From Methylovorus mays (GTDB lineage: Bacteria; Pseudomonadota; Gammaproteobacteria; Burkholderiales; Methylophilaceae), in contig NZ_JAJAVG010000003.1 in NCBI RefSeq assembly GCF_020531915.1, positions 1-64,000 of the forward strand: a stretch of DNA of 64,000 nt. Reading direction: 5' to 3'. The notes beneath the pieces were generated by a model, which searched no databases, was not told the DNA's origin, and saw only the letters and a program-made list of their open reading frames with translations. Each line of letters begins with the position of its first letter. Position 1 is the first letter of the stretch. The position numbers were made by a program, and so were the translations under genes. Positions 9,461 to 19,633 of the stretch are shown piece after piece.

Positions 9461-10783
9461 TTGGCTAAAGATAATATTTTAGGTGCGGTAAGCAAGACCA
9501 GTGAGCTGAAAAGCCGCTTGCTGTTTGTGCTTGGTGCCCTCGTTGTCTATCGCCTAGGTGCGCACATTCCGGTTCCAGGTATTGATCCGGATGTGCTCGC
9601 CAAGTTATTTGAATCGCAAAGCGGTGGCATTCTGGGCATGTTCAACATGTTCTCAGGTGGCGCTCTTTCCCGCTTTACTGTATTCGCGCTGGGTATCATG
9701 CCTTATATTTCGGCATCCATTATCATGCAATTGCTGACGGTGGTTTCCCCGCGTATGGAACAGTTGAAGAAGGAAGGTGAAGCTGGGCGTCGGCAAATTA
9801 CCAAATACACGCGCTACGGCACTGTGTTCCTGGCTACTTTCCAGGCTTTGGGTATTGCGATTGCTCTGGAGGGGCAAGCAGGGTTGGTATTGGATCCTGG
9901 TCTGATGTTCCGATTCACAGCGGTGATTACGCTGGTAAGTGGCACGATGTTCCTGATGTGGCTGGGTGAGCAGATTACGGAACGGGGAATCGGTAATGGT
10001 ATTTCAATTATCATTTTTGCCGGTATCGTCGCTGGTTTGCCACACGCTATTGGCGGGACCTTGGAGTTGGCCCGTACAGGTGCATTCTCCATCCCACTGG
10101 TGATCTTCCTGTTTGCCGCTGCTGTGTTGGTAACTGCATTTGTAGTATTTGTAGAGCGTGGTCAACGTAAGATCACTGTGAACTATGCCAAGCGTCAAGT
10201 TGGTCGCAAGGTGTTTGGTGGGCAGACAAGTCATTTGCCTCTGAAGCTCAACATGGCAGGTGTTATTCCTCCCATCTTTGCTTCAAGCATTATTTTGTTC
10301 CCTGCCACCATGGCTGGTTGGTTTGGAAGTAGTGAGAATTTTTCCTGGCTTAAGGATATTGGTACCACCTTATCGCCTGGTCAGCCTCTTTACATAATTT
10401 TCTTCGCTACAGCGATCGTGTTTTTCTGTTTCTTCTATACGGCATTGGTATTCAATCCAAAAGAAACAGCAGATAACTTGAAGAAGAGTGGTGCTTTTGT
10501 TCCAGGCATACGTCCTGGTGACCAAACCGCCAAATATATTGATCGCATCATGGGTCGTTTGACTTTAGTAGGTGCACTTTATATTACTGCCGTATGTTTA
10601 TTGCCTGAGTTCCTGATATTGAAATGGAACGTACCGTTTTACTTTGGTGGGACTTCATTGCTGATTATTGTTGTTGTGACCATGGATTTCATGACACAGG
10701 TTCAAGCGCATTTGATGTCCAATCAATACGAAGGCTTACTCAAGAAAGCCAATTTTAAAGGCGGTGCGGGTATTACTCGCTAA
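9461..10783 (+). CDS. secY: Protein translocase channel subunit SecY
   Basis: A 440-residue integral membrane protein with about ten hydrophobic segments, the channel of the SecYEG translocon. Conserved stretches include [13 protein letters not shown] near the N-terminus, [20 protein letters not shown] after the first helix, and [14 protein letters not shown] near residues 350-364. No ATG lies near the conserved N-terminus; the TTG at 9461 gives [12 protein letters not shown] and is preceded by only a weak binding site. The rare start may limit SecY output within a highly expressed ribosomal operon. Confidence 0.96.
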   Translation: MAKDNILGAVSKTSELKSRLLFVLGALVVYRLGAHIPVPGIDPDVLAKLFESQSGGILGMFNMFSGGALSRFTVFALGIMPYISASIIMQLLTVVSPRMEQLKKEGEAGRRQITKYTRYGTVFLATFQALGIAIALEGQAGLVLDPGLMFRFTAVITLVSGTMFLMWLGEQITERGIGNGISIIIFAGIVAGLPHAIGGTLELARTGAFSIPLVIFLFAAAVLVTAFVVFVERGQRKITVNYAKRQVGRKVFGGQTSHLPLKLNMAGVIPPIFASSIILFPATMAGWFGSSENFSWLKDIGTTLSPGQPLYIIFFATAIVFFCFFYTALVFNPKETADNLKKSGAFVPGIRPGDQTAKYIDRIMGRLTLVGALYITAVCLLPEFLILKWNVPFYFGGTSLLIIVVVTMDFMTQVQAHLMSNQYEGLLKKANFKGGAGITR

Positions 10784-10801
10784 ACAGGCGCAGGTAGCGG
10801 C

Positions 10802-11020
10802 ATGGCAAAAGAAGACAGAATCGAGATGCAAGGCGAGGTTCTTGAGAACCTTCCGAATGCAACGTTTAGAGTTAAGCTGGAAAACGGTCATGTAGTGCTG
10901 GGTTATATCTCTGGGAAAATGCGGATGCATTACATCCGTATTCTTCCAGGGGACAAAGTAACAGTTGAAATGACCCCCTACGATTTATCGCGTGCGCGGA
11001 TTATTTTCCGCGCCAAATAA
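10802..11020 (+). CDS. infA: Translation initiation factor IF-1
   Basis: A 72-residue S1-like OB-fold protein with the typical [20 protein letters not shown] start and [18 protein letters not shown] core. IF-1 blocks the A site during initiation. In this genome it follows secY by 18 bases, without the adk or map genes that stand here in some other groups, and precedes rpmJ. Confidence 0.96.
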   Translation: MAKEDRIEMQGEVLENLPNATFRVKLENGHVVLGYISGKMRMHYIRILPGDKVTVEMTPYDLSRARIIFRAK

Positions 11021-11042
11021 AGTTTTTGCGAAGAGGTGAAAT

Positions 11043-11156
11043 ATGAGAGTTCGTGCTTCAGTCAAGGCGTTATGCCGTAATTGTAAAGTGGTTCGTCGCC
11101 GTGGTGTGGTACGTATTATTTGTACTGATCCACGTCACAAGCAGCGCCAAGGTTAA
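11043..11156 (+). CDS. rpmJ: 50S ribosomal protein L36
   Basis: A 37-residue protein starting [20 protein letters not shown]. Cysteines 11, 14 and 27 with histidine 32 form the zinc-binding set of the C+ type L36. AAGAGGTG precedes the ATG at suitable distance. The spacing is 22 bases after infA, and a 128-base gap with a promoter follows before rpsM. Confidence 0.96.
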   Translation: MRVRASVKALCRNCKVVRRRGVVRIICTDPRHKQRQG

Positions 11157-11195
11157 TCAGGCAACGCAAATTAGTTGTGAAATCAGCGAATACGA

Positions 11196-11224
11196 TTGTT
11201 AAAACTCGGACAAGCTGTTAAAAT
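11196..11224 (+). promoter_or_regulatory. Candidate extended -10 promoter of the alpha operon
   Basis: TTGTTA (11196-11201), a 17-base spacer and TAAAAT (11219-11224), with TG one base before the -10 element, form a good sigma-70 promoter. It lies 60 bases upstream of rpsM in the rpmJ-rpsM gap, which supports separate transcription of rpsM-rpsK-rpsD-rpoA-rplQ. Confidence 0.6.
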
Positions 11225-11284
11225 TTTGGGCTTTTTTGGCGATTTGTAAAAAAATTAAATGCGCCATTATTTTGGAGTAGGTAC

Positions 11285-11647
11285 ATGGCTCGTATAGCAG
11301 GGGTAAACATCCCAAATCATAAGCACACTGAAATCGCATTAACTTCGATTTACGGTGTGGGTCGTAACACTGCGAAGCAGATCTGCTTGGCCGCTGGCGT
11401 TGCTGGCACTGCCAAGATCAAGGATCTGAATGATGCAGAAGTTGAAAAGCTGCGCGACGAAGTCGCCAAGCTGAAGGTTGAGGGTGACTTGCGTCGTGAA
11501 GTTACCATGAACATTAAGCGTCTGATGGATTTGGGTTGCTATCGCGGTGTACGTCACCGTCGTGGCCTGCCAGTTCGTGGTCAGCGCACCAAGACCAATG
11601 CGCGCACACGCAAGGGTCCTATTAAGCCTATTAAGGCATCCAAGTAA
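11285..11647 (+). CDS. rpsM: 30S ribosomal protein S13
   Basis: A 120-residue S13 of the head domain, contacting L5 and P-site t[23 protein letters not shown] at the start and the basic [19 protein letters not shown] at the end are typical. GGAGTAGGT precedes the ATG. It is the first gene of the alpha operon. Confidence 0.97.
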   Translation: MARIAGVNIPNHKHTEIALTSIYGVGRNTAKQICLAAGVAGTAKIKDLNDAEVEKLRDEVAKLKVEGDLRREVTMNIKRLMDLGCYRGVRHRRGLPVRGQRTKTNARTRKGPIKPIKASK

Positions 11648-11660
11648 GGAATAATGCAAC

Positions 11661-12050
11661 ATGGCTAAAGCTAACGTACGCGTACGCAAGAAAGTCAAAA
11701 AGAATATTGCCGAGGGCATTGCCCACGTGCACGCTTCTTTTAACAACACGATTATTACGATTACTGATCGTCAGGGTAATGCCTTGTCATGGGCGACTTC
11801 TGGTGGTGCAGGTTTCAAAGGCTCACGTAAAAGTACTCCTTTTGCAGCTCAGGTTGCCGCTGAAGCAGCTGGCAAGGCGGCTCAGGAGTGCGGCGTGAAG
11901 AACCTTGAAGTTCGTATCAAGGGCCCAGGTCCAGGTCGCGAATCTGCTGTTCGCGCACTGAACGCTGTTGGCTTTAAAATCACCAGCATTTCTGATGTGA
12001 CGCCAGTCCCACATAACGGCTGCCGTCCACCCAAAAAGCGCCGCATCTAA
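11661..12050 (+). CDS. rpsK: 30S ribosomal protein S11
   Basis: A 129-residue S11 of the platform, near the E site. [20 protein letters not shown] and the terminal [18 protein letters not shown] are diagnostic. It follows rpsM by 13 bases. Nothing unusual is seen. Confidence 0.97.
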   Translation: MAKANVRVRKKVKKNIAEGIAHVHASFNNTIITITDRQGNALSWATSGGAGFKGSRKSTPFAAQVAAEAAGKAAQECGVKNLEVRIKGPGPGRESAVRALNAVGFKITSISDVTPVPHNGCRPPKKRRI

Positions 12051-12079
12051 GCCGCGCCTGATAGAACTAGGAGAATACC

Positions 12080-12709
12080 TTGGCTAGAAATCTTGATCCA
12101 AAGTGCCGTCAGTGCCGCCGCGAAGGCGAGAAGCTTTTCCTGAAAGGTGAAAAGTGCTTCACTGACAAATGCGCGATTGAAAAGCGTAATTTCCCACCTG
12201 GTCAGCATGGTCAGCGCCGTAATCAGCGCTTGTCCGACTACGGTGTGCAATTGCGTGAAAAGCAAAAAGTACGTCGTATCTATGGCATCCTCGAAGGCCA
12301 ATTCCGCAGCTACTACGCTGAGGCTGATCGCCTGAAGGGCATCACCGGCGAAAACCTGCTGCAGTTGCTGGAGTGCCGTCTGGACAATGTTGCATATCGT
12401 ATGGGTCTGGGTTCTTCCCGTACTGAAGCGCGTCAAATTGTTCGCCATAACAGTATTCTGGTGAACGGCAAGCGCGTAAATATTCCTTCATATCAGGTTC
12501 GTCCTGGTGATGTGGTGCAGGTTGCAGAGGCTTCCAAGTCGCAACTGCGTATCAAGGGTGCTCTGGAAGCTGCTGAACAACGTGGTTTCCCCGAGTGGCT
12601 CGAAGTTGATGTCAAGGCTCTGAAGGGTACCTTCAAAGCTAAGCCTCAGCGTGATGAACTGCCTGCTACCATTAACGAATCGCTCGTGGTTGAACTTTAC
12701 TCTAAGTAA
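12080..12709 (+). CDS. rpsD: 30S ribosomal protein S4 (zinc-type)
   Basis: A 209-residue S4, a primary 16S binder and fidelity protein with the S4 RNA-binding domain ([20 protein letters not shown]). Cysteines 9, 12, 26 and 31 form a zinc-binding set. The start is TTG at 12080, with AGGAG (12069-12073) six bases upstream, and no ATG fits the conserved [13 protein letters not shown] start. In E. coli S4 represses the alpha operon at rpsM. The rare start codon may help keep S4 dosage low. Confidence 0.96.
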   Translation: MARNLDPKCRQCRREGEKLFLKGEKCFTDKCAIEKRNFPPGQHGQRRNQRLSDYGVQLREKQKVRRIYGILEGQFRSYYAEADRLKGITGENLLQLLECRLDNVAYRMGLGSSRTEARQIVRHNSILVNGKRVNIPSYQVRPGDVVQVAEASKSQLRIKGALEAAEQRGFPEWLEVDVKALKGTFKAKPQRDELPATINESLVVELYSK

Positions 12710-12730
12710 TCCAGGGCCGTAAGGAACATT

Positions 12731-13714
12731 ATGCAAAACAGTCCTACCGAATATTTGAAGCCTCGCGTTGTTGACGTTGAAGTTATTTCGCCTGTGCGTG
12801 CACGGGTGACGCTTGAGCCGATGGAGCGTGGCTTTGGTTATACGCTGGGTAATGCGCTGCGCCGCGTATTGCTTTCTTCAATTCCTGGCTTTGCTATTAC
12901 TGAAGTCAAGATAGACGGTGTGGTGCATGAATATTCCACACTGGACGGCGTTCAGGAAGATGTAGTGGACATTCTGCTGAACCTGAAGGGTGTTGCCCTG
13001 AAGTTGAACAGCAAATCGGAAACTACCCTGACGCTGAAAAAGTCAGTTGAAGGCGTTGTAACCGCTGGTGACTTTGATACTGGTCACGATGCTGAGATCG
13101 CTAATCCTGGTCATGTGATTGCGCATCTGACCAAAGGCGGCAAGATTGACCTTGAAGTCAAGGTTGAAATGGGCCGTGGCTATCAGCCAGTTCCAGCTCG
13201 CCAAAAGACAGATGAAGACCGCGTGCTGGGTTTCATCATGGTCGATGCATCATTCAGCCCAATCAACAAGGTGAGTTACCATGTTGAAAGTGCTCGCGTT
13301 GAGCAGCGTACAGATCTGGACAAGCTGATCATGGACGTTGAAACCAACGGCGTGGTTGAGCCTGAACAAGCTATTCGTGATGCAGCGCGTATTCTGATGG
13401 GTCAGTTGTCTGTATTTGCTGATCTGGAAGGTGCTCCAACCGAAGTCGAAGTAAAGCACACGCCACAGGTTGATCCTATCCTGTTGCGCCCAGTTGATGA
13501 TTTGGAGTTGACTGTGCGTTCGGCAAACTGCTTGAAAGCAGAAAATATTTATTACATTGGTGACTTGATTCAGCGCGGTGAGAACGAGCTGTTGAAGGCG
13601 CCTAATCTGGGCCGCAAATCTCTGAACGAGATTAAGGACGTGTTGGCTTCTAAAGGGCTGACACTGGGCATGAAACTTGAAAACTGGCCACCTGTTGGCC
13701 TGGAAAAAGCATAA
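12731..13714 (+). CDS. rpoA: RNA polymerase alpha subunit
   Basis: A 327-residue alpha subunit. Residues 1-230 form the dimerisation domain ([20 protein letters not shown]), and the C-terminal domain from about 250 ([32 protein letters not shown]) binds UP elements and activators. It lies 21 bases after rpsD in the usual alpha operon position. Confidence 0.97.
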   Translation: MQNSPTEYLKPRVVDVEVISPVRARVTLEPMERGFGYTLGNALRRVLLSSIPGFAITEVKIDGVVHEYSTLDGVQEDVVDILLNLKGVALKLNSKSETTLTLKKSVEGVVTAGDFDTGHDAEIANPGHVIAHLTKGGKIDLEVKVEMGRGYQPVPARQKTDEDRVLGFIMVDASFSPINKVSYHVESARVEQRTDLDKLIMDVETNGVVEPEQAIRDAARILMGQLSVFADLEGAPTEVEVKHTPQVDPILLRPVDDLELTVRSANCLKAENIYYIGDLIQRGENELLKAPNLGRKSLNEIKDVLASKGLTLGMKLENWPPVGLEKA

Positions 13715-13738
13715 CAGCAAAGGTGTGAGGGTATCACT

Positions 13739-14128
13739 ATGCGTCATCGCAACAGCAATCGTAAATTAAACCGCACCAGCAGCCATCGTCAGGCAATGTT
13801 GCGGAACATGGCCACTTCACTGCTGCGCCATGAAGTTATTAAAACAACCTTACCCAAGGCTAAGGAGTTGCGTCGTGTCGCTGAGCCACTCATTACTTTG
13901 GGCAAGAATGCGACTCTGGCAAACCGCCGTCTGGCATTTAGTCGCCTTCGTGATCGTGATATCGTTGGTAAATTGTTCAATGAACTCGGCCCACGTTATC
14001 TGACACGCAATGGTGGTTATTTGCGTATTCTGAAGTGCGGTTTCCGCGTTGGTGACAATGCGCCTATGGCACTGGTTGAATTGGTTGACCGCCCAGATCT
14101 GAGCACTGAAGCTGTTGTTGCTGAGTAA
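13739..14128 (+). CDS. rplQ: 50S ribosomal protein L17
   Basis: A 129-residue L17. [20 protein letters not shown] at the N-terminus is the family signature; the C-terminal [18 protein letters not shown] is also conserved. It is the last gene of the alpha operon and is followed 20 bases later by a strong bidirectional terminator. Confidence 0.97.
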   Translation: MRHRNSNRKLNRTSSHRQAMLRNMATSLLRHEVIKTTLPKAKELRRVAEPLITLGKNATLANRRLAFSRLRDRDIVGKLFNELGPRYLTRNGGYLRILKCGFRVGDNAPMALVELVDRPDLSTEAVVAE

Positions 14129-14147
14129 TTAGTCACAACGTTGCTGT

Positions 14148-14177
14148 AAAAAAGGCCGGTTTCACCGGCCTTTTTTA
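14148..14177. terminator. Bidirectional terminator between rplQ and the glutaredoxin-like gene
   Basis: GGCCGGT (14154-14160) pairs with ACCGGCC (14164-14170) around TTC; the stem is flanked by six A on one side and six T on the other, so it can stop transcription from both rplQ (+) and the convergent gene that ends at 14175 (-). Confidence 0.9.
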
Positions 14178-14420
14178 TTGGGCGCTTTCAATGAGTTGTG
14201 TTATTTCTCCGATCGAAAATGGCCAGTACAGATTGGTTTTGTCGGGCACGGTAAGTACAGGAATCTTCGTGCCGTAGGCATTCATCAGCTCCTCGTCTTC
14301 GATAATGTCGATGTAGTGGAGTGTGATGTTGTCATATGGCTGAGTAGCCTGGGTTATCAATTCAAATGCGTGATCGCACAAATGGCAACCTTCAGTACCA
14401 TATAGTTTCAATTGAATCAT
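14175..14420 (-). CDS. Glutaredoxin-like small thiol protein
   Basis: An 81-residue protein with LKLYGTEGCHLCDHAFELI at the N-terminus, containing a CxxC redox pair, and a later KIPVL segment corresponding to the cis-proline of the thioredoxin fold. It resembles the DUF836/Glrx-like family found in proteobacteria, whose role is unknown. The open frame extends to 14534, but the added residues do not look like the family and the ATG at 14420 directly precedes the conserved first strand. A longer start at 14507 remains possible. Its 3' end touches the shared terminator with rplQ. Confidence 0.75.
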   Translation of the reverse strand: MIQLKLYGTEGCHLCDHAFELITQATQPYDNITLHYIDIIEDEELMNAYGTKIPVLTVPDKTNLYWPFSIGEITQLIESAQ

Positions 14421-14601
14421 GCGCTTGTATCCGTCATGGGGATGGAGTGGTGGCAGATTGCCTTGGGTAATGAATTTAAGGTTTTCGTTAACTTTAAAAA
14501 GCTCCATAATAACGAAGTTGCATGATGGACGCATAGGTTACCTGCATCGCGCAGGCTGGATTTTCCTGATGTATTAAGTATTTCTTGGCGGGCTTTAAAG
14601 A

Positions 14602-16038
14602 ATGGCTGATATTCAAGAATCAAAAGAAAGCTTGCAGGAAAGTTTACAGCAGGTCATTACCCTGCTGAGCAAACATCGGTTGGTCGAAGACCTGATCCAT
14701 AAGCAGGATATGCCCAAGCAGCAGTTGGTTGAAACCCTGGTTCACAAACAGAACCTGGCCGAGCTGCAGAAAAAACTGGATGCCCTTCACCCGGCTGACG
14801 TTGCTTACATCCTTGAAGCCCTGCCTCTTGAGCAGCGGCTTGATGTGTGGGAGCTGGTCAAGGCTGAGCGTGACGGCGAAATCCTTCTTGAAGTATCCGA
14901 TGCCGTCCGGCAAACCCTCATTGCGGACATGGACAGCGACGAACTGCTCGCAGCTGCTGAGCAGTTGGATACAGATGAGCTGGCCGATCTGGCCCCCGAT
15001 CTCCCTAAAGATGTGCTGCAAGAGCTTCTGGATAGCCTGGACATTCGCAATCGTGAACGCCTGCAGTCAGCGCTGGGTTACGAGGATGACACGGTGGGCG
15101 CCCTCATGGACTTTGATATCGTCACTATCCGTGAAGACATTACCCTGGAAGTCGCCTTGCGCTATCTGCGCCGTATTGGTGGTTTGCCAGACCATACCGA
15201 CAAATTGTTTGTGGTCGATCGCTATGACATCTTGCGCGGGGTCCTGCCGCTGAAGCGCATGGTGGTAAATGATCTTGATGCCGAAGTGGCCGATATCATG
15301 GCCGATGATGCGGTGGTATTTCATCCTGAAGATGAAGCGGATGAGGCGGCCAAGGCGTTTGAGCGGTATGACCTGGTTACCGCACCGGTTGTTGATGCGA
15401 ATAACAAGCTGGTTGGCCGGCTTACGGTGGATACCGTCATGGATTACATCCGTGAAGAAGCTGAAAGCGACATGCTCTCGATGGCCGGTTTGCGCGAGGA
15501 AGAAGATCTGTTCTCCTCTGTTTGGAAGTCCGTACAAAACCGTTGGACCTGGCTGGCCATCAATCTTGTCACAGCGTTTGTAGCTTCTCGTGTTATTGGT
15601 ATGTTTGAAGATTCCATTGAGAAAATCGTAGCGCTGGCGGCACTTATGCCCATCGTGGCTGGCATAGGTGGCAATTCGGGTAATCAGACAACCACGATGA
15701 TTGTGCGCGGGTTGGCCTTGGGCCAGATTGCTTCACACAACATGAAGTCATTGCTCAAGAAAGAGTTGGGGGTGGCATTGCTCAATGGTCTCCTCTGGGG
15801 CAGTGTGTTGGGCGTGGTAGCGTATGCGCTTTATCACAATATTGCCCTCGGGCTGGTCATGACCGGGGCGATGACCTTAAATCTGTTACTCGCTGCCATC
15901 ATGGGTGTCATGATTCCTCTGGTCATGACCAAGGTGGGCCGTGATCCCGCGGTGGGTTCAAGCGTATTGATTACTGCCATGACGGATAGTGGTGGCTTCT
16001 TTATTTTCCTGGGACTTGCAACGATTTTCTTGTTATGA
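14602..16038 (+). CDS. mgtE: Magnesium transporter MgtE
   Basis: A 478-residue protein with an acidic helical N domain (residues 1-160), two CBS domains (about 160-290, e.g. VADIMADDAVVFHPEDEADE) and five membrane helices at the C-terminus. GIGGNSGNQTTTMIVRG is the MgtE pore signature. The N and CBS domains gate the channel by sensing Mg2+ in known MgtE proteins. The stop overlaps the ATG of the next gene (ATGA), so the two membrane proteins are probably made together. Confidence 0.93.
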   Translation: MADIQESKESLQESLQQVITLLSKHRLVEDLIHKQDMPKQQLVETLVHKQNLAELQKKLDALHPADVAYILEALPLEQRLDVWELVKAERDGEILLEVSDAVRQTLIADMDSDELLAAAEQLDTDELADLAPDLPKDVLQELLDSLDIRNRERLQSALGYEDDTVGALMDFDIVTIREDITLEVALRYLRRIGGLPDHTDKLFVVDRYDILRGVLPLKRMVVNDLDAEVADIMADDAVVFHPEDEADEAAKAFERYDLVTAPVVDANNKLVGRLTVDTVMDYIREEAESDMLSMAGLREEEDLFSSVWKSVQNRWTWLAINLVTAFVASRVIGMFEDSIEKIVALAALMPIVAGIGGNSGNQTTTMIVRGLALGQIASHNMKSLLKKELGVALLNGLLWGSVLGVVAYALYHNIALGLVMTGAMTLNLLLAAIMGVMIPLVMTKVGRDPAVGSSVLITAMTDSGGFFIFLGLATIFLL

Positions 16039-17327
16039 ACAGCGACATGCAGCAACTTTGGAAGGAGTTTCTTGCCGATCTGGCAACTCCTGCATTCACC
16101 TGGCAAATGGGGATCATCATTGCCGGCCTGCTCTTTGCCTGGTCCATGAATGGAGTCCTGCGGGCCTATGTCATGCGCAAGGCCCCCGAAACCTGGAAAG
16201 TCGGCATTGGCGGCATTAATAGAGTGCTGTTCCCACTGACATCTCTCATATTCATCTACATCAGTGAGTTGATACTGAAGCATTGGCAGCATACCAGCAT
16301 GCTACTGATTGCCATGAATCTGCTGGTTGCCATGGCCGTTATCCGGCTGGTGGTATATGCCTTACGGTATGTATTCTCCCCCAGTGCCTGGGTAAGCACG
16401 ATGGAAAATGCCATATCCAGCACAGTGTGGCTGGTTTTGGCGCTTCATGTCAGTGGCATTCTGCCGGAAATACTGCACACGCTCGAAGACATCAGCTTCA
16501 ATATCGGCAAGAGCAAGATGAACCTGCTGCTTCTGATACAAGGGCTGTTAACCGTGTTAATCACCCTGTTTATCGCGCTCTGGCTTAGTCGCTGGCTGGA
16601 AAATCGCTTGATGCGTGCCCAGCAGATCAACATGAATGTGCGCGTGGTATTGAGCAAGCTGATCAGGATAGGGTTGTCATTTATTGCTATTCTGATGGCG
16701 CTATCAGCGGTGGGGCTGGATATCACATTGCTGTCGGTCTTTGGCGGTGCATTGGGCGTTGGTCTTGGTTTTGGCCTGCAAAAAATCGCCAGCAATTACG
16801 TGAGCGGTTTTATCATTTTGCTTGATCGCTCCATGCACATGGGTGACGTGATTACGGTGGATGCACATTATGGCGTGGTGAGTGAAATGCGCTCCCGGTA
16901 CATGGTGCTGCGCAAGCTGGATGGAACCCAGGTCGTCATTCCGAACGAAACGCTCATCACCAGTGCCGTTATCAATCACTCCTACAGCGAACGCAAGGCG
17001 CAGGTCAAAATGCCTTTGCAGGTGAGTTACGAGAGCCCGTTGGAAAGAGCGATGGAGATCATGCAGCATGCTGCCATGGCACAAGATCGCGTCATGCAAG
17101 ATCCGCTGCCGGATGTAAAGATCGCCGGCTTTGGCGAGAGTGGCATTGATCTGACGCTGACGTTCTGGATACCCGACCCGGAAGAGGGATCCGGACGGCT
17201 GCAATCCGATATTTACCTGGATATCTGGCGCGCATTCCAGAAGAACAACATCAGTATTCCATATCCGCAGCGCGAAGTGCGTATACTGAATGCTGGGGCG
17301 CCTACAATCCCTGCTGCTCAAGGATAA
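16035..17327 (+). CDS. MscS-family mechanosensitive channel
   Basis: A 430-residue inner-membrane protein with several N-terminal hydrophobic helices and the MscS pore helix GGALGVGLGFGLQKIASNYV at about residues 239-258, followed by SGFIILLDRSMHMGDVITVD, the start of the cytoplasmic beta domain. VVIPNETLITSAVINHSYS is also typical. It resembles the larger MscK/YbdG-like members with extra membrane helices. It overlaps mgtE by four bases. Channels of this family relieve osmotic down-shock; gating by ions is possible but not shown. Confidence 0.88.
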   Translation: MNSDMQQLWKEFLADLATPAFTWQMGIIIAGLLFAWSMNGVLRAYVMRKAPETWKVGIGGINRVLFPLTSLIFIYISELILKHWQHTSMLLIAMNLLVAMAVIRLVVYALRYVFSPSAWVSTMENAISSTVWLVLALHVSGILPEILHTLEDISFNIGKSKMNLLLLIQGLLTVLITLFIALWLSRWLENRLMRAQQINMNVRVVLSKLIRIGLSFIAILMALSAVGLDITLLSVFGGALGVGLGFGLQKIASNYVSGFIILLDRSMHMGDVITVDAHYGVVSEMRSRYMVLRKLDGTQVVIPNETLITSAVINHSYSERKAQVKMPLQVSYESPLERAMEIMQHAAMAQDRVMQDPLPDVKIAGFGESGIDLTLTFWIPDPEEGSGRLQSDIYLDIWRAFQKNNISIPYPQREVRILNAGAPTIPAAQG

Positions 17328-17369
17328 GTTCGCGTCCATTCGCTAGTCGGTTATATAAAGGAGATCGTC

Positions 17370-18554
17370 ATGACATTCTGGATGTTTGACTTGCCATGGT
17401 GGGGCTACATTCTGGTGGCCTTGGGTCTCACCCATATTACGATTGCTGCCGTTACTATTTACCTTCATCGTTGCCAGGCCCATCGTGCCTTGGATTTGCA
17501 TCCCATCGTGAGTCATTTTTTCCGCTTCTGGTTGTGGATGACCACCGGCATGGTGACCAAGGAGTGGGCGGCCATTCATCGCAAACACCACGCGCATTGC
17601 GAGACGGTGAACGATCCTCACACTCCACAGATCCTCGGCATCAAGAAAGTGTTGCGTGAAGGTGCCGAGCTTTACCGCAAAGAAGCGGCCAATGAGGAGA
17701 CCCTGCAGAAATATGGCAGTGGCACACCCGATGACTGGATGGAACGTCACGTCTACAGTCGTCACAGTGGCCTTGGCATACGCTTGATGCTGATCATCGA
17801 CGTGCTGCTGTTTGGCCCACTCGGACTGACCATCTGGGCTGTGCAGATGGCCTGGATTCCCCTGACCGCCGCCGGCATCATCAATGGACTGGGCCACTAC
17901 TGGGGTTATCGCAATTTTGCAGCGGCAGACGCCAGTACCAATCTCGTGCCTTGGGGCATCATCATTGGTGGTGAAGAACTGCACAATAATCACCATGCCT
18001 ATGCCAGTTCCGCACGTTTATCCAGCAAGTGGTATGAGTTTGATATAGGCTGGATGTATATCCGCCTCATGCAGATGAGTCGCTTGGCCAAGGTCAAGAA
18101 AATAGCACCCAAGGTCAAGTTTGACTGGGCCAAGACACGTTGTGATCTCGATACCTTGCAAGCGGTCATTACGCATCGGTTCGATGTCATGGGCAAGTAT
18201 GGCGTGATGCTCAAGCAGGCTTACAAGGAAGAGATCAGCAAGATTCGCCTGGCCTATCAACAGCACGGCCACGAAACGACCGTACTTGAGCGTTTGCGTC
18301 ACTGGTTGCATCTGGACGCCAAGGATCTTGAAGTGCAGGACAAGCAAGCGCTAGAGCAGGCTTTGACACATAGCGCGCGGTTGCAAACCATCTATCAGCT
18401 CAAGCAGGAGCTGTCGCAGGTCTGGGCGCGCTCCACAGCTTCGCAGGAGCAATTGCTCAAGGGCCTTGAGGACTGGTGTCAGCGTGCCGAGAAAAGTGGC
18501 ATAGCGGCGCTGGAAGAGTTCTCGCGACGCCTGCGTTGCTACCGCATGGCATAA
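17370..18554 (+). CDS. Acyl-CoA/acyl-lipid desaturase
   Basis: A 394-residue membrane di-iron desaturase. The three histidine boxes are intact: HRCQAH at residues 33-38, HRKHH at 70-74 and HNNHH at 205-209. Four hydrophobic segments surround them. The last 150 residues form a charged helical extension beyond the catalytic core. Such enzymes put a double bond (usually delta-9) in membrane fatty acids. AAGGAG lies upstream of the ATG at 17370. It stands alone, bounded downstream by a bidirectional terminator. Confidence 0.88.
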   Translation: MTFWMFDLPWWGYILVALGLTHITIAAVTIYLHRCQAHRALDLHPIVSHFFRFWLWMTTGMVTKEWAAIHRKHHAHCETVNDPHTPQILGIKKVLREGAELYRKEAANEETLQKYGSGTPDDWMERHVYSRHSGLGIRLMLIIDVLLFGPLGLTIWAVQMAWIPLTAAGIINGLGHYWGYRNFAAADASTNLVPWGIIIGGEELHNNHHAYASSARLSSKWYEFDIGWMYIRLMQMSRLAKVKKIAPKVKFDWAKTRCDLDTLQAVITHRFDVMGKYGVMLKQAYKEEISKIRLAYQQHGHETTVLERLRHWLHLDAKDLEVQDKQALEQALTHSARLQTIYQLKQELSQVWARSTASQEQLLKGLEDWCQRAEKSGIAALEEFSRRLRCYRMA

Positions 18555-18658
18555 ATATATTTTTGGTTTGGGGCGGTGTTGATGCTGCCCCAATTGATAA
18601 CTTCGTAATGAAGCGCGTTAAAAAAACATCGTCGATGGTATAAAAGCGCTAGTCAATA

Positions 18659-18685
18659 AAAAAGCCCGCATAAGCGGGCTTTTTT
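18659..18685. terminator. Bidirectional terminator between the desaturase and rpmG
   Basis: AGCCCGC (18663-18669) and GCGGGCT (18674-18680) form a 7-bp stem with an ATAA loop; A residues precede and T residues follow. It separates the plus-strand desaturase from the minus-strand rpmB-rpmG pair. Confidence 0.9.
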
Positions 18686-18703
18686 ATTGAGACCTTTGCC
18701 GAA

Positions 18704-18859
18704 TTACTTCAGCTTGGTTTCCTTGTACATCACATGCTTGCGAGCGACAGGATCAAACTTCTTGATTTCCATCTTTTCAGGCATGGTGCGCTTGTTCTTG
18801 GTCGTGGTGTAAAAGTGACCAGTGCCAGCGCTAGATTCCAGTTTGATTTTTTCACGCAT
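18704..18859 (-). CDS. rpmG: 50S ribosomal protein L33 (zinc-free type)
   Basis: A 51-residue protein beginning [20 protein letters not shown] and ending [11 protein letters not shown]. It has no cysteines, so it is the C-minus form. It starts nine bases after the rpmB stop, the usual rpmB-rpmG operon of proteobacteria, and its transcript ends at the shared terminator with the desaturase gene. Confidence 0.96.
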   Translation of the reverse strand: MREKIKLESSAGTGHFYTTTKNKRTMPEKMEIKKFDPVARKHVMYKETKLK

Positions 18860-18868
18860 GATGAATCC

Positions 18869-19105
18869 TTAGATTTTTTCGCCGCTGGCGCGCAGGTCGG
18901 CCAGAACAGCGTCAATGCCGTTCTTGTCGATTGTACGCAAGGCTGCGTTGGTGATACGTAAGCTAACCCAGCGGTTTTCGCTTTCAACCCAGAACTTGCG
19001 GTTTTGCAAGTTAGGCAAGAAACGACGCTTGGTCTTGTTATTTGCGTGGGAAACGTTATTCCCAACCATCGGCTTTTTGCCGGTTACCTGACATACGCGT
19101 GCCAT
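18869..19105 (-). CDS. rpmB: 50S ribosomal protein L28
   Basis: A 78-residue L28 starting [20 protein letters not shown], followed by the basic [18 protein letters not shown]. The open frame runs upstream to 19135, but the ATG at 19105 has CGGAG eight bases upstream and gives the standard length. A good promoter lies 30-59 bases upstream. It heads the rpmB-rpmG pair. Confidence 0.97.
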   Translation of the reverse strand: MARVCQVTGKKPMVGNNVSHANNKTKRRFLPNLQNRKFWVESENRWVSLRITNAALRTIDKNGIDAVLADLRASGEKI

Positions 19106-19134
19106 GGCGGACTCCGAAATTCGAAAAGACCGCA

Positions 19135-19164
19135 TTTATACCATGAAACTAAGCGGCTTTTCAA
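19135..19164 (-). promoter_or_regulatory. Extended -10 promoter of rpmB-rpmG
   Basis: On the minus strand TTGAAA (19164-19159) and TATAAA (19140-19135) are separated by 18 bases, with TG one base before the -10 hexamer. It sits in the 75-base gap between dut and rpmB and fits strong constitutive expression. Confidence 0.65.
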
Positions 19165-19180
19165 GTTAAATTGCTAGTTT

Positions 19181-19633
19181 TTAATGTTTTCCAGTGCTGC
19201 CGAAGCCGCCTTCGCCACGTTCACTACTGGTGAAGTCCTGCACGATATTAAAGCTGGCTTGCATGACAGGCACGATCACGAGCTGGGCGATGCGCTCCAT
19301 CGGGTTCAGCAGGAAGGTTTCCTTGCCACGGTTCCAGCAGGAGACAAGCAGCTGGCCTTGGTAATCCGAATCTATTAGCCCGACCAGATTACCCAGCACG
19401 ATGCCGTGCTTATGGCCAAGGCCTGAGCGAGGCAGGATCATGGCCGCATAACCAGGGTCAGCCAGATGGATTGCCATGCCTGTGGGAATCAGCGTGGTCT
19501 CGCCTGGATGCAGGGTTTGGGTATGTTCGATACAGGCGCGTAAATCCAGCCCGGCAGAACCCGGGGTGGCATAGCCCGGCATCATGTGATGCAAACGGTC
19601 ATCAAGGATTTTCAAGTCAACTTGTAAGCTCAT
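19181..19633 (-). CDS. dut: Deoxyuridine 5'-triphosphate nucleotidohydrolase
   Basis: A 150-residue trimeric dUTPase, which turns dUTP into dUMP and keeps uracil out of DNA. All five motifs are visible in order: [27 protein letters not shown] with the catalytic aspartate, [10 protein letters not shown], and the C-terminal [10 protein letters not shown]. Its ATG overlaps the coaBC stop (ATGA), the common coaBC-dut operon. Confidence 0.96.
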   Translation of the reverse strand: MSLQVDLKILDDRLHHMMPGYATPGSAGLDLRACIEHTQTLHPGETTLIPTGMAIHLADPGYAAMILPRSGLGHKHGIVLGNLVGLIDSDYQGQLLVSCWNRGKETFLLNPMERIAQLVIVPVMQASFNIVQDFTSSERGEGGFGSTGKH

